Assembly: GCF_000514815.1 (NCBI RefSeq)
Contig: NZ_KI911473.1
Coordinates: 1-64,000, forward strand
Direction of reading: 5' to 3'
Source: Salinispora fenicalii
Lineage (GTDB): Bacteria > Actinomycetota > Actinomycetes > Mycobacteriales > Micromonosporaceae
DNA: 64,000 bases
Shown here: positions 1 to 9,100 of the stretch, in pieces
How the letters are laid out: each line of letters starts with the position of its first letter
Numbering within the stretch: the stretch's first letter is position 1
The notes under the pieces: generated by a model
The model's database searches: none
What the model was told of the DNA's origin: nothing
Seen by the model: only the letters and a program-made list of their open reading frames with translations
Made by a program: the position numbers and the translations under genes

Positions 1-7
1 ACAGGTC

Positions 8-634
8 GTCCTCCCCACGCACGTGGGGGTGCTCCGCAGGTAAACGACGCCTACGGGCATGACGCGGGGTCCTCCCCACGCACGTGGGGGTGCTCCGCTG
101 TCTGGTCCGGCCAGCTCGGCGAGCAGGTCGTCCTCCCCACGCACGTGGGGGTGCTCCGGACGACCCGCGGCTACGCGGCTGCTTCGTCGCGTCCTCCCCA
201 CGCACGTGGGGGTGCTCCGCATATCGGGGGCGGTACGTACCACAATCTTGTGTCTTCCCCACGCACGTGGGGGTGCTCCGCATATCGGGGGCGGTACGTA
301 CCACAATCTTGTGTCTTCCCCACGCACGTGGGGGTGCTCCACCGTGGTAGTCGCGAATCCGAAGGGCGGTGCGGGTCCTCCCCACGCACGTGGGGGTGCT
401 CCCAAATAGAGAACTGCTGTCGGACCTCGCCGTCAATCCTCCCCATGCACGTGGGGGTGCTCCGCTCAGGGCTACGCTGCGGGCGCTGCCGTGCGCGTCC
501 TCCCCACGCACGTGGGGGTGCTCCAGCTGGACCGGCGTAACCGGTTGTCCTGCCCTGGTCCTCCCCACGCACGTGGGGGTGCTCCGCTGATGCGCTGCGA
601 CAACAGCAACCCGAACTGGTCCTCCCCACGCACG
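8..634 (+). CRISPR. Type I-E-like CRISPR array (distal end)
   Basis: Ten full 28-nt repeats start at 8, 69, 130, 191, 252, 313, 375, 436, 497 and 558. An eleventh copy (619-634) stops after 16 nt. The repeat opens GTCCTCCCC, has the dyad CCCCACG/CGTGGGG and ends GTGCTCC. Spacers are 33 nt except one of 34 (341-374). The 28+33 periodicity and sequence are typical of actinobacterial type I-E arrays. Repeats at 252 and 313 share a C-to-T change and the spacers on either side of the 252 repeat (219-251 and 280-312) are identical; the repeat at 436 has two changes. The truncated, degenerate copies lie on the right, so this is the trailer end. The leader and any cas genes would be to the left, outside the window; none is seen here. 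Confidence 0.95.
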
Positions 635-680
635 GAGTTTGGCGTTTTCCGTGTTTGGCCGTTGGGTGTGGTCGGGGTTG

Positions 681-1071
681 TTAGGTGGTGATCCGGTCGC
701 TGTCGGCGAGGGTCAGGGCGTTGAGGGCCTTGCCTCAACCGTAGACCCGGCCGGTGATGCTCCCACTCTTGCGTCTCTGCCCGACGATGAGGTGCAGAAT
801 CTTCATCGCGGCCTGTTCCGTTGGGAGATGCCCGCGCCGGCGGGCGGCCTGCCGGCACCGGGCGTTCAGCGACTCGCTGATGGTGGTGGTGTAGAGGACC
901 TTGCGGACCTCGTGGTCGCAGTCCAGCAACGGCACGAACTGCGGCCCAACAGGTGCGCCACAGCCGGATCACGGCCGGGTAGCGGCCGCCGAACTCGGCG
1001 GCGAACGCCTCAAAGCGGCCCTTGGCAGCCGCGACGGTCGCGCGGCGGGTCGAAGTCACGCGGCGGCCCAT
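681..1071 (-). pseudogene. IS256/Mutator-family transposase remnant
   Basis: Two overlapping leftward frames together resemble the C-terminal third of IS256-family transposases. The upstream part (about 1071-940) reads KGRFEAFAAEFGGRYPAV, and the downstream part (935-738) contains the family hallmark TTTISESLNARCRQAARRRG followed by an HLPTEQAA segment. A frameshift near 935 separates them, and an in-frame TGA after GRVYG (about 735) interrupts the tail ALNALTLADSDRITT, which ends at the stop at 681. The N-terminal catalytic region is missing. It lies directly beyond the trailer of the CRISPR array, so it is a mobile-element scar and not a working gene. Confidence 0.85.
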
Positions 1072-1093
1072 CAGTCACCCGGCGGCAGAGGGA

Positions 1094-1138
1094 GCCTGTC
1101 ACGCCGGCCGGCGGGGGGGCACGGCCGGCGTGACAGGC
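1094..1138 (-). terminator. Hairpin terminator after ABC exporter operon
   Basis: A perfect 17-bp inverted repeat (1094-1110 and 1122-1138) with an 11-nt G-rich loop lies 11 bp beyond the permease stop codon. There is no T-run on either side, as is common for actinobacterial intrinsic terminators. It would end the leftward ABC transporter transcript. Confidence 0.75.
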
Positions 1139-1148
1139 GAGGGGAAAG

Positions 1149-1925
1149 TCAGCCGAGGTCGCGACGGTTGAAGGCCCATAGACCGATGCCGAGTATCACC
1201 ACCGTCAGGGCCGCCAGCACACCCAGGTGACCCCACTGGAACCCATTCTTCAGGGGCTCTCCGCCGATGTAGTAGTAGAACGGCGAGACCTTCTGCAGCC
1301 AGGTGGCGCCCATCTGCGGGGCGAAGGCGTTGAGCATGTACGAGAGCACTCCGACCGATGCCGTTCCCGCGAAGACCAGTCCGTGACGGCCACCGGCGGC
1401 GCCGATGCCGAGCGCCAAGGCCCCGAAGAAGACCGCGAGAAGACACACTGCGGTGGCTTGAGCGGCGAACTGGCCGGCCGAGACGGTCTCGAGCTGAGCG
1501 CTTGAGCGGATGGCCAGCATGCCGAGGAAGATCATGAGGGCGATGACGACGGCTCCCACCGCCAACGCCCCGAATCGTTGCAGCAGGAGCTTCGTACGGC
1601 TCACCGGGTGTGCCAGAACGAGTTCGAGGAGCCCGTTCTCCTCGTCGCCGGCGATGGCACGCGCCCCGGTCGCAACTCCGTAGAAGAGCACGACCAGCGG
1701 CACCAGGATGCCGAACGGCGCAGTTCCCAGGTAGCCGGCGGCGGAGCCGATGTCGGAGAAGTTGAAGGCGTCCCGCAAGGCGTCGGGCACCGTCTCCACG
1801 CTCTGCGGCGTCATCTGCGGATAGAAGGCCCCGTAGATGATCGCGAGCAGCGTGGCGGCGACGATCCAGCCGGTCAGGCTTCGCCGGTTGTCCCAAAGCG
1901 ACTGGGTCAGGATGCTACGCGACAC
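1149..1925 (-). CDS. ABC-2 type transporter permease
   Basis: A 258-aa integral membrane protein with about six hydrophobic segments (roughly residues 20-38, 68-90, 112-135, 146-172, 176-200 and 235-252). It is the membrane partner of the ATPase just upstream; the pair would form an exporter of the ABC-2/DrrAB type. I chose the GTG at 1925 because it follows a GAGGAG ribosome-binding site and its reading frame overlaps the end of the ATPase gene by 11 bp, implying translational coupling. A longer ORF to 1988 lies wholly inside the ATPase and looks spurious. The substrate cannot be read from sequence; export of or resistance to the polyketide is plausible from position only. Confidence 0.88.
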   Translation of the reverse strand: MSRSILTQSLWDNRRSLTGWIVAATLLAIIYGAFYPQMTPQSVETVPDALRDAFNFSDIGSAAGYLGTAPFGILVPLVVLFYGVATGARAIAGDEENGLLELVLAHPVSRTKLLLQRFGALAVGAVVIALMIFLGMLAIRSSAQLETVSAGQFAAQATAVCLLAVFFGALALGIGAAGGRHGLVFAGTASVGVLSYMLNAFAPQMGATWLQKVSPFYYYIGGEPLKNGFQWGHLGVLAALTVVILGIGLWAFNRRDLG

Positions 1926-2826
1926 GTGCCTTCTCCTCGCTGCTGTAGTAGCCGAGGAACAGGTCCTCGAGGTCGGGTTCGACCGCACGGATTCGCCTGA
2001 CGGTGTGCTCAGCCGCCAGCTTGATCAGCGCGTCAGGGCTACCCTGGGCGCGGCAGCGCAAGGTGCACCCCTCCACCGTGACGTCCGTGACGCCTTCCAG
2101 CACGGCAAAGCGGTTGGCGTTGGGAGCAGTGGTGAACTCGATCTCGACCTGAACCGTCAGCGCGGTGCGCGACCGCAGCTCCGCCATGCCGCTGACCGCG
2201 ACCAACCTGCCGTCGCGGATGATGGCGACCCGGTCGGCGACGGCCTCCACCTCACTCATGATGTGTGAGGACATCAAGACGGTCTGCCCGGCGGCCCGGG
2301 CCTCACGGACGAGGTCCAGGAAGGTCTGCTGCACGAGAGGGTCGAGCCCGGAGGTCGGCTCGTCGAGGATGAACAGCTCCGGCTGGTGCATGAAGGCCTG
2401 CACGAGGCCGACCTTCTGCCGGTTTCCTTTGGAGAGACTCTTGATTCTGGCGCTCAGGTCGAGATCGAGCCGCTGTGCCAGTTCGTCTATGCGTGCGGCG
2501 GGCACACCACCGCGCAGCCCGCTGAGGAAACTCAGGCATTCTCGGACACTCTGCCGCTTGTGCACGACGAAGTCGCCGGCAAGGTAACCGACGCGCCGGT
2601 GCAGGGCCACGGCGTCGGCACGAGGGTCCAGGCCCAACACCCGGGCCCGCCCACCGCTGGGCCGGATCATGTCCAGCAGCAGGCGAATGGTCGTGGACTT
2701 GCCAGCGCCGTTGGGGCCGAGGTAACCCAGCACCTCACCCGGATAGACCTCGAGTGACAGGTCGACGATCCCGCGTCTGCTTCCGTAGCGCTTGGTCAGC
2801 TTTTCGAGCTGAATGACCGGTTCCAT
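1915..2826 (-). CDS. ABC transporter ATP-binding protein
   Basis: A 303-aa nucleotide-binding subunit. Visible motifs are Walker A GPNGAGKST (residues 37-45), signature LSKGNRQ (131-137, an LSGGQ variant) and Walker B plus catalytic Glu LFILDEP (151-157). The C-terminal 90 residues form the DrrA-like extension typical of ABC-2 exporters. It overlaps the permease gene by 11 bp. The start at 2826 lies only 15 bp from a palindrome that could be an operator, and the upstream region is shared with the divergent P450 gene. It fits a drug or natural-product exporter cytoplasmic subunit; the assignment to the PKS product is by neighbourhood only. Confidence 0.93.
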   Translation of the reverse strand: MEPVIQLEKLTKRYGSRRGIVDLSLEVYPGEVLGYLGPNGAGKSTTIRLLLDMIRPSGGRARVLGLDPRADAVALHRRVGYLAGDFVVHKRQSVRECLSFLSGLRGGVPAARIDELAQRLDLDLSARIKSLSKGNRQKVGLVQAFMHQPELFILDEPTSGLDPLVQQTFLDLVREARAAGQTVLMSSHIMSEVEAVADRVAIIRDGRLVAVSGMAELRSRTALTVQVEIEFTTAPNANRFAVLEGVTDVTVEGCTLRCRAQGSPDALIKLAAEHTVRRIRAVEPDLEDLFLGYYSSEEKARVA

Positions 2827-2841
2827 ACTCTCAAGCTATCA

Positions 2842-2865
2842 AGTCTTTAAAGATTTTTGAAGACT
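2842..2865. promoter_or_regulatory. Candidate operator palindrome upstream of ABC exporter
   Basis: An AT-rich 24-bp element with hexamer arms AGTCTT and AAGACT stands 15 bp upstream of the ATPase start codon in an otherwise GC-rich region. A bound repressor would overlap the leftward promoter or ribosome-binding region. No regulator gene adjoins it; GbsR/MarR-type regulators elsewhere in the window are possible binders. Inference from symmetry and position only. Confidence 0.45.
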
Positions 2866-2917
2866 CCGAACCTCACGCGCCACTGGTGTTCGCCGTCGCG
2901 GGTGTCTGGGGTGAGAG

Positions 2918-2932
2918 CTGGGGACTCCCCGG
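2918..2932. promoter_or_regulatory. Candidate LuxR-type operator upstream of P450
   Basis: A near-perfect 15-bp palindrome, CTGGGGACTCCCCGG, lies 74 bp before the P450 start codon. It resembles the CTVGGGA...TCCC-type box reported for PAS-LuxR pathway regulators of antifungal polyenes, though the spacing differs by one base. It could control the P450-thioesterase pair. Weak evidence. Confidence 0.35.
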
Positions 2933-3006
2933 GGTAGTTCGCGACCGCCCTCGCCCGCATGCTGCCTCTGGACCGCGCTGATGCCCACGGCACGAGAGGT
3001 ACTCGG

Positions 3007-4197
3007 GTGACGACTTCCGAAACGACGATCCCCCCGCAGCCAAACGTCAACGACGCCGCCATCTACCCGTGGTACCGGATGATGCGCGACGAGCACCCGG
3101 TGCGACGTGACCCGGTCACCGGCTGGTGGGTGGTCTACCGCTATGACGACGCGCGCCACGTGCTGACCAATCCGCAGATCTTCTCCTCCGAGATGCACCG
3201 CATGGGATATCCGGAGTCCGGCCTGGAGAGCCTGCCGCAGATGGATCCGCCCCGACACACCCGGGTACGGCGCATCCTCGGCACCGCGTTCACGCCGCAC
3301 TCCATCGGGGAGTTCGAGCCGCTGATCGTCCGGATCACCAACGAGGTGATCGACGGTTTTGTCGACAAGGACCGCGTCGACTTCGTGGCCGAACTGGCCT
3401 ACACCGTGCCGATCGCGGTGATCCTCGAAGTCCTCGGCCTCCCGTCGGAGGACCGGGTGCACTTCTACGACTGGGCACGGCGGGTCATGGACGTCACCCC
3501 CGAGCAGATGGCTCAGGAGGGATACGCCGAGTCACTGTTCGACATGCAGCAGGACGCGGTGAGCTACCTGCGTGAGAAGGTCCACGAACGCCGGGGCAAG
3601 GCCGGTGACGACATGCTGACGCGACTCGCCAACGCGCAGCTCGACGGCGACACCCTGACCGACGACGAGACCGCGAACTTCGCCAATGTCATGTTCGCGG
3701 GCGGCCACATCAGCACGACCATGACCATCGCCAACACCATCGACCTGCTGGACATGAACGGACAGGCGCAGCGGGACGTCAGGGACAACCCGTCGCTGCT
3801 GCCACAGGCCATCGAAGAGGTCCTGCGGCACCGGCCCCCGATCACCACGGGATTGCGCGGCAGCACCCGCGACGTCGAGCTGGGCGGGGTCACGATACCC
3901 AAGCACCAGTACGTCGCCGCGAGCTTCTGCTCGGCCAATCGCGACGAGCGCCAGTTCACCCACCCGGACGCCTTCGACATCCACCGTGCGGGCGAGGTGC
4001 GCCACTTCGGCTTCGGGTTCGGTACGCACCACTGCATCGGCAACGCTCTCGGCCGCTTGGAGACCCGTCTGGTCGTCCGAACCCTGCACGAGCGCTTCAA
4101 GAAGATCACGGTCGATCGGGACGGCGAAGTCGCGTGGGCGAAGCCACCGCAGATGGTCGGTTACGACAAGCTGCCCGTCGTGCTCCAACCTGCCTGA
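3007..4197 (+). CDS. Cytochrome P450 monooxygenase
   Basis: A 396-aa soluble bacterial P450, probably hydroxylating or epoxidising the polyketide. The haem-ligand motif FGFGTHHCIG places the cysteine thiolate at residue 343. The K-helix ExxR is in EEVLR (about residue 280). The I-helix reads AGGHISTT near residue 230, so the usual acidic residue before the catalytic Thr is Ile, as in some bacterial secondary-metabolism P450s with AGHxTTT helices. The GTG at 3007 is preferred over the ATG at 2959 because GAGAGG lies 7-8 nt upstream and the extra 16 residues do not resemble a P450 N-terminus. No ferredoxin or reductase gene is adjacent. It is followed after 9 bp by the thioesterase gene, so the two are likely cotranscribed. 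Confidence 0.93.
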   Translation: MTTSETTIPPQPNVNDAAIYPWYRMMRDEHPVRRDPVTGWWVVYRYDDARHVLTNPQIFSSEMHRMGYPESGLESLPQMDPPRHTRVRRILGTAFTPHSIGEFEPLIVRITNEVIDGFVDKDRVDFVAELAYTVPIAVILEVLGLPSEDRVHFYDWARRVMDVTPEQMAQEGYAESLFDMQQDAVSYLREKVHERRGKAGDDMLTRLANAQLDGDTLTDDETANFANVMFAGGHISTTMTIANTIDLLDMNGQAQRDVRDNPSLLPQAIEEVLRHRPPITTGLRGSTRDVELGGVTIPKHQYVAASFCSANRDERQFTHPDAFDIHRAGEVRHFGFGFGTHHCIGNALGRLETRLVVRTLHERFKKITVDRDGEVAWAKPPQMVGYDKLPVVLQPA

Positions 4198-4206
4198 CGG
4201 ACGCTG

Positions 4207-4989
4207 ATGACGGCAAAGATCACCGAATCGCTCGCCGCAGCGCCGGACCGATGGGTATTGCGCCCGTCGAGCCGGCGCTGCCACCTGCGGCTACTGTGTG
4301 TGCCCTACGCCGGCGGCGGAGCCGCCGTTTTCCACGGGTGGCAATCGCTGCTGCCCGCAGGCGTCGAGGTGTGGGCACTGCGGCTTCCGGGTCGCGACGC
4401 CCGCTTCCACGAACCACTCGTGACGGATCTGCACGCGCTGGTGGACGACGCCGCGCAGGCACTGGCGCCCACGCTGGAGGAGCCATTCGCGGTGTTCGGT
4501 CACAGCCTCGGCGCGTTCATCGGCTACGAGCTGGTTCGCCGACTGAGCCATGACTGGGGCCTGCAGGCGTCAATGCTGGCCGTCTCGGCGCGCGACGCAC
4601 CGCAGATCCCCTCCTACCGGGGCGGGGTGCACCGCCTCGACGATCAAGACTTCATCGACGTGCTCGATCGCCAGTACAGAGCGATCCCTCCGGTGATCCG
4701 CACGGATCCACAGATGCGTGAGCTGTACCTACCGATCCTGCGCGCCGACGCCACCATGCTGGAGACCTACCGTCATGAGCCCGGTCCGGCGCTGCGATGC
4801 CCGGTGTCGGTGTTCTACGGCGAAGACGACCTCGAGACAACGCCAGCCGGGCTGCTGGCATGGGCGGAGCTGACCACCGGCGGTGCGCGCCTGCACGGCC
4901 TACCCGGTGGTCACTTCTTCCTCGATAGCGAGCGCGCACGGCTGGCGCGGACGTTGGGAACGGAACTCACCAGCACGTTGATACCCTGA
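4207..4989 (+). CDS. Type II thioesterase (alpha/beta hydrolase)
   Basis: A 260-aa stand-alone thioesterase of the RifR/GrsT family, which removes misprimed or stalled acyl groups from carrier proteins. The catalytic triad is visible: Ser100 in GHSLG, Asp in YGEDDLE (about 205) and His236 in GGHFF. The N-terminal LLCVPYAGGGAAVF strand is characteristic of this family. Length is normal. The 9-bp gap after the P450 implies coupling. The gene converges on the flavin monooxygenase gene at the end of the PKS operon with 86 bp between the stop codons, where I see no convincing terminator. Confidence 0.95.
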   Translation: MTAKITESLAAAPDRWVLRPSSRRCHLRLLCVPYAGGGAAVFHGWQSLLPAGVEVWALRLPGRDARFHEPLVTDLHALVDDAAQALAPTLEEPFAVFGHSLGAFIGYELVRRLSHDWGLQASMLAVSARDAPQIPSYRGGVHRLDDQDFIDVLDRQYRAIPPVIRTDPQMRELYLPILRADATMLETYRHEPGPALRCPVSVFYGEDDLETTPAGLLAWAELTTGGARLHGLPGGHFFLDSERARLARTLGTELTSTLIP

Positions 4990-5075
4990 CCGGCCGGAGC
5001 ACGTCATCGGCATCGGACACCGGACCGGGCCGGCCGGCACGCCCGATCGCCTGCGCACCGGCGGCCCGAGCCGGG

Positions 5076-6173
5076 CTAACGGCTCCGCGCGTAGTACCAC
5101 GTCAGCTCCGCCGAGGACGGCGCCACGGCCCCGGCCTCGGGCTCCTGGTGTGGCTGCTGCGCCCGCTGGCGCACCGCGTCCAGCCGGGGAAGTGCCCGCA
5201 TGATGGTGTCGAAGGGCAGCCCGAAGTCGACCAGACAGGCGACCTCGGAGACGCCGATCGCGGAGAGCCGCCGCACGACATCGAGGCACTTCTCCTCGGA
5301 GCCCAGCAGCGACCGCCGCTGGAAGTAGTCCTCCGCCATGATCTCGGCGAGCCGGTCCCGTTCCGCCTCCCCGGCCGAGGCGCCGGCTCTGCTGTCACTG
5401 CTCTTCTGCGACATGAAGGAACCCAGATACTTCTTGACAGGTTCACGAACCAGCTGCCAGACCGAGTCGTCATCCGCGCCGACGTACGTGTGCAAGCCCA
5501 CCGTGACGATGCCGCCGCCCGGGTCGTGCCCGGCCCGCTCCCGCGCCGCGCGGTAGGCGGCGATGTTCTGTTCCAGTCGTTCCCAGCTGTCCAGCAACGT
5601 CAGCACGTTCAGACCTCGGGTGCCCGCCTCGATCCAGGTCTGCGGGTTGGAGGTGTGAACCAGCCACAGCGGAAGTTCCGCCTGGCACGGGCGCGGGAAC
5701 GTGCGTACCGGGAGCACGGCACCGTCCGGCCCCGGAAAACCCACCGCGTCGCCGCGCCACAACGCCTGCAACGTGCCGATCGCGTCGAAGGTGTACTCGC
5801 GGCGCGTCTCGTAGTGCTGTGGGTAGAAGACGAAGTCGCCGTGATGCCAGCCGGTCGCCAGGCACAGTCCGGCCCGCCCGCCGGAGAGCTGGTCCACCAA
5901 CGCCCACTCCTCGATGATGCGCACCGGGTGGTGGTGCGGGACGACCACGCTGCCGGCCCGCAGCCCGATCGAGGTGGTGGTGGTCGCGATCGCCGCCGAC
6001 AGCACCGCTGGGTTGGGGAAGCTGCCGCCGAACTCCTGGAAGTGGCGCTCCGGGGTCCAGATCGCCGTGAAGCCGCGGGCGTCGATGAACTGGGCCACCT
6101 CCAGGATGAACCGGTAGCGGTCCCCGAAGTCGTAACGGTCGTTCGCAGCGAAGAAATAGACGCTGAATTCCAT
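5076..6173 (-). CDS. Luciferase-like flavin-dependent monooxygenase
   Basis: A 365-aa member of the bacterial luciferase-like (LLM) flavin monooxygenases, of the subgroup associated with natural-product assembly lines (MupA/Atu3671-like, from the TPERHFQEFGG, HHPVRIIEEWALVDQLSGGR and TGWHHGDFVFYP segments). Such enzymes use reduced FMN and O2 and some act on carrier-bound acyl chains. The start at 6173 has GGAG overlapping the PKS3 stop codon 7 bp upstream, so this is the last gene of the PKS operon. In other clusters this domain is often embedded in a megasynthase; here it stands alone directly behind the thioesterase end of PKS3. Substrate and oxidation site are unknown. Confidence 0.9.
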   Translation of the reverse strand: MEFSVYFFAANDRYDFGDRYRFILEVAQFIDARGFTAIWTPERHFQEFGGSFPNPAVLSAAIATTTTSIGLRAGSVVVPHHHPVRIIEEWALVDQLSGGRAGLCLATGWHHGDFVFYPQHYETRREYTFDAIGTLQALWRGDAVGFPGPDGAVLPVRTFPRPCQAELPLWLVHTSNPQTWIEAGTRGLNVLTLLDSWERLEQNIAAYRAARERAGHDPGGGIVTVGLHTYVGADDDSVWQLVREPVKKYLGSFMSQKSSDSRAGASAGEAERDRLAEIMAEDYFQRRSLLGSEEKCLDVVRRLSAIGVSEVACLVDFGLPFDTIMRALPRLDAVRQRAQQPHQEPEAGAVAPSSAELTWYYARSR

Positions 6174-6180
6174 CAGGCTC

Positions 6181-9100
6181 CTAACGGTTGCCGCTGCCGG
6201 CCTGGCTGACCGACGCGTCAAGCAGCGGTGCGATCATCTGCGCGATGCGGGTGAGGTTGTGGTCGTAGGCGATGGTGAAGTGGTCCGCGTCCAGGTCGTG
6301 GATCACGACCTGGTCACCGACGTATTCGGCGAAGCCGTTGGACGGGTCGGCGTTGCTGCGCGGGATGGCAGGCAGGTCGTTGTCGTTCTCCGCGGCCAGG
6401 AAGCCCCGGGTGGCGTGGAACAGGGTTGTCGGAACCGGATCGATCAGCGCGTCCGGCCGGTACTCCTGCAGGATCACGTTGTTTCTCATCATGAGGTCGT
6501 GACGCAGCCGGATCTGCCGCCGGATCGCCGTCGCGTCCGGGCGCGCCGGGGATCGACTGACGATGTGCCGCGCGACCACGTCGAGCTGCTCGTCTATCGT
6601 GCGGCCGGCCAGGTCCTGCAGGGTGACCCGCTCGGCGACCCCCCACCGTTGGCAGGATGCGTTGCCCAGCATGACTATCGAGAAGCTCTCCGCCTCGGCG
6701 TCGGTCACGTGACTCCAGTCGACGCTGTCCCAGGTGGCGGTGGCCGGCATGATGGGGTCGATCACGATGAGACGACTCACCTGCTCCCCCACGGCCTGCA
6801 ACTGCCGGGCGATCTCGTAGGCCAGCACCCCACCGAAGGAGCATCCGCCCAGGACGAACGGCTCCCCGCCGTGCTGCTCGCGCAGCTCCGCGGTGTACCG
6901 GCCGGCCATCTCCCGGACACTGTGGAATTCCTGGGCCACCGCGTCACCACTGACCTGTTCCAGCCCGACTAGCGGCCGGTTCGGGCCGAGGTGCCTGGAG
7001 AGGTAGACCGCATAGCTGACCTCGCCGTAGAGGTTGTGCGCCCAGATCGACAGGGGACCGACGCCGTAGCGGTTGATCGGGACGATGGCGCTCGGCTTCG
7101 GGGCTGCCACCGCCGGTCCGGCGATGAGGGGCGCGAGATGTCGGGCCCCTTCGGCCGACACCAGCGCACGGGCTGGCAGGTCCAGGTCGTGGATCACCGG
7201 CGGCGGGGCGACCCACCGGTCAAAGTCGCCGTCCTGCGTGCTGCCGGTACGCTGCGCGGGGCGTACGACGGTGACGGTCCCGGCGCCGGAGATGGGCCAC
7301 GGCCGGTAGGCGCGCGCCGCCGCCGCCAGGGCGAGGTACCAGCGTGCCGTCTCGGCGATCCAGGTACGCAGTGCCGGCGCCTCCATCGGCGCGTCGGCGC
7401 GCAGGTGGTCCGCTGCCGCGTCGACCACGGCGTCGACGCCGGCATCGGCCAGCGGCAGGTCGGTCAGGGGCGCGGTACGTCCCCACGCGGCGCCGAGCAA
7501 GTCGGCGACCGCAGCGACGCATTCGACCAGCGGGGGTGTGGCCGGCGCCGGCTCCGGCTCGGGAGTGCCGATCAGGTGAAGTTCGGCCACCTCCACGCCG
7601 CGGTCCATCAGGATGCGTGCGGTCTCGGCCGCGACGTAACCGGCGGTGCCATGGCCGATGATCCGGCACGGGCCGTCCCGGTGGCTCGCCGTGATCGCGT
7701 CGGCGCAGCCGGTGGCGAGCCCGCTGATGTCGGCGTCCGGGACGACGCCGAGCCCGAAGCCCGGCGCCTCGATGCCGAACACCGGGCCGGTACCGGCCAG
7801 CGCCTCGCGCAGGTGCAGCAACCAGCTCAACTCGCCGGTGTCACCGAACAGACAGTAGGCGGGTGCGCCGTCCGAGGTCCCGCCGAAAGCGATCAGCTCC
7901 GTGGCGGGGGCCGCCGTGCCCGGACCCGGCCGCGCCTGGTCGGGACGCTCGGCGGGCGGCGCGTCCGGTAGGACGAAATTCTCGGCGAGGTGTGCCGAGA
8001 GCAGGTCCACGTTGTTGTACTCGAGGATGGCGGCCATCGGAATGTGATCGCCGTAACGGCTTTGGATCTGCTGCATGATGCGCAGTGCCCCGATGGAGTC
8101 GACGCCGTACGAGCCGAAGTCACGACCGGGGTCGACGGCGTCCACTGGGATGCCGATACCCTCGGCGACCGCTTCACGCACCCGACGGCGAACGGCTCCC
8201 GAGTCCGCCGAGGCGGATCCGGCCGGCTGCCGGTCCGACACCGCGACGGTTGCCGGTCCGGCATCGGCTGATGACACGGTCACGGTGGGGCGGGTCGACG
8301 GGGCCTCGGCCAGGGACGCGGGCGGGGCGGGGCGGGCCGGGGGCGCGGCCGGGGCCGGCGCCGCCGTTGCGGGCAGCCAGTGCCGCGTCTTCCGGAACGG
8401 ATAGGTGGGCAGGCTGACGCGGTTGCCCTGTCCCACCGGGTGCAGTGATGCCCACGCGATGTCGGCGCCGTCGACCCAGGCCTGGGCCAGCGGGGCCAGG
8501 GCGCCGGCACGGGCCCGGTCGGTGAGATGGTCCAGCACCTCCGAGGTGAGGTCCGGACCGCCGTTGGCACGGCTGGTCAACACCGCCTTGTCCGGTGCCC
8601 CGTCCACGAAGGCGCGCAGAGCGTCGGCGAGGTGGCCCAGTGAGTCGCCGACCACGGCGAGTCGGGCGGCGAGCGCTGGGCGGCCCACGCGCAGCGTGTG
8701 GGCGACGTCGGCGGGCGGCAGTTCGTGGAGTCGACCGCCGGCCTCGTACCGCTGCAGGAACGAGACCAGGCGTCGTGCGTAGGCGCGCAGGCGCTCGTCG
8801 TCCTGCGCGCTGAGGACGAACAGCTGCGGTCCGGCAGGGGTGCTGGCCTGACTGGCCGGCCGAGGAGCCGCCTCCGTCAGGGCCACGTGGGCGTTCGCGC
8901 CGCCGTAGCCGAATGAGCTCACCCCGGCCGCCCGTGGCCGGGATTCCCCCGCCCCGGTCCGGGCGTCCCAGGATCGGGTCGAGGTGACCAGGTGAAACGG
9001 CGAGGAGCGGAGCTTGACGAGCGGGTTGACCTCCACCAGGTGCAGCGTCGGCGGCAGGATGCGGTGCCGCAGCGACAGGACGACCTTGATGACGCCGGCC

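Noticed and set aside
59..629. Several ORFs within the left CRISPR array
   Set aside because: They are translations of the 28-nt repeat (PPHARGGAP, PTHVGVL and similar) and not genes.
4990..5075. Possible bidirectional terminator between thioesterase and monooxygenase genes
   Set aside because: Only short CCGGCCGG-type dyads are present. No stable stem with a convincing arrangement was found.
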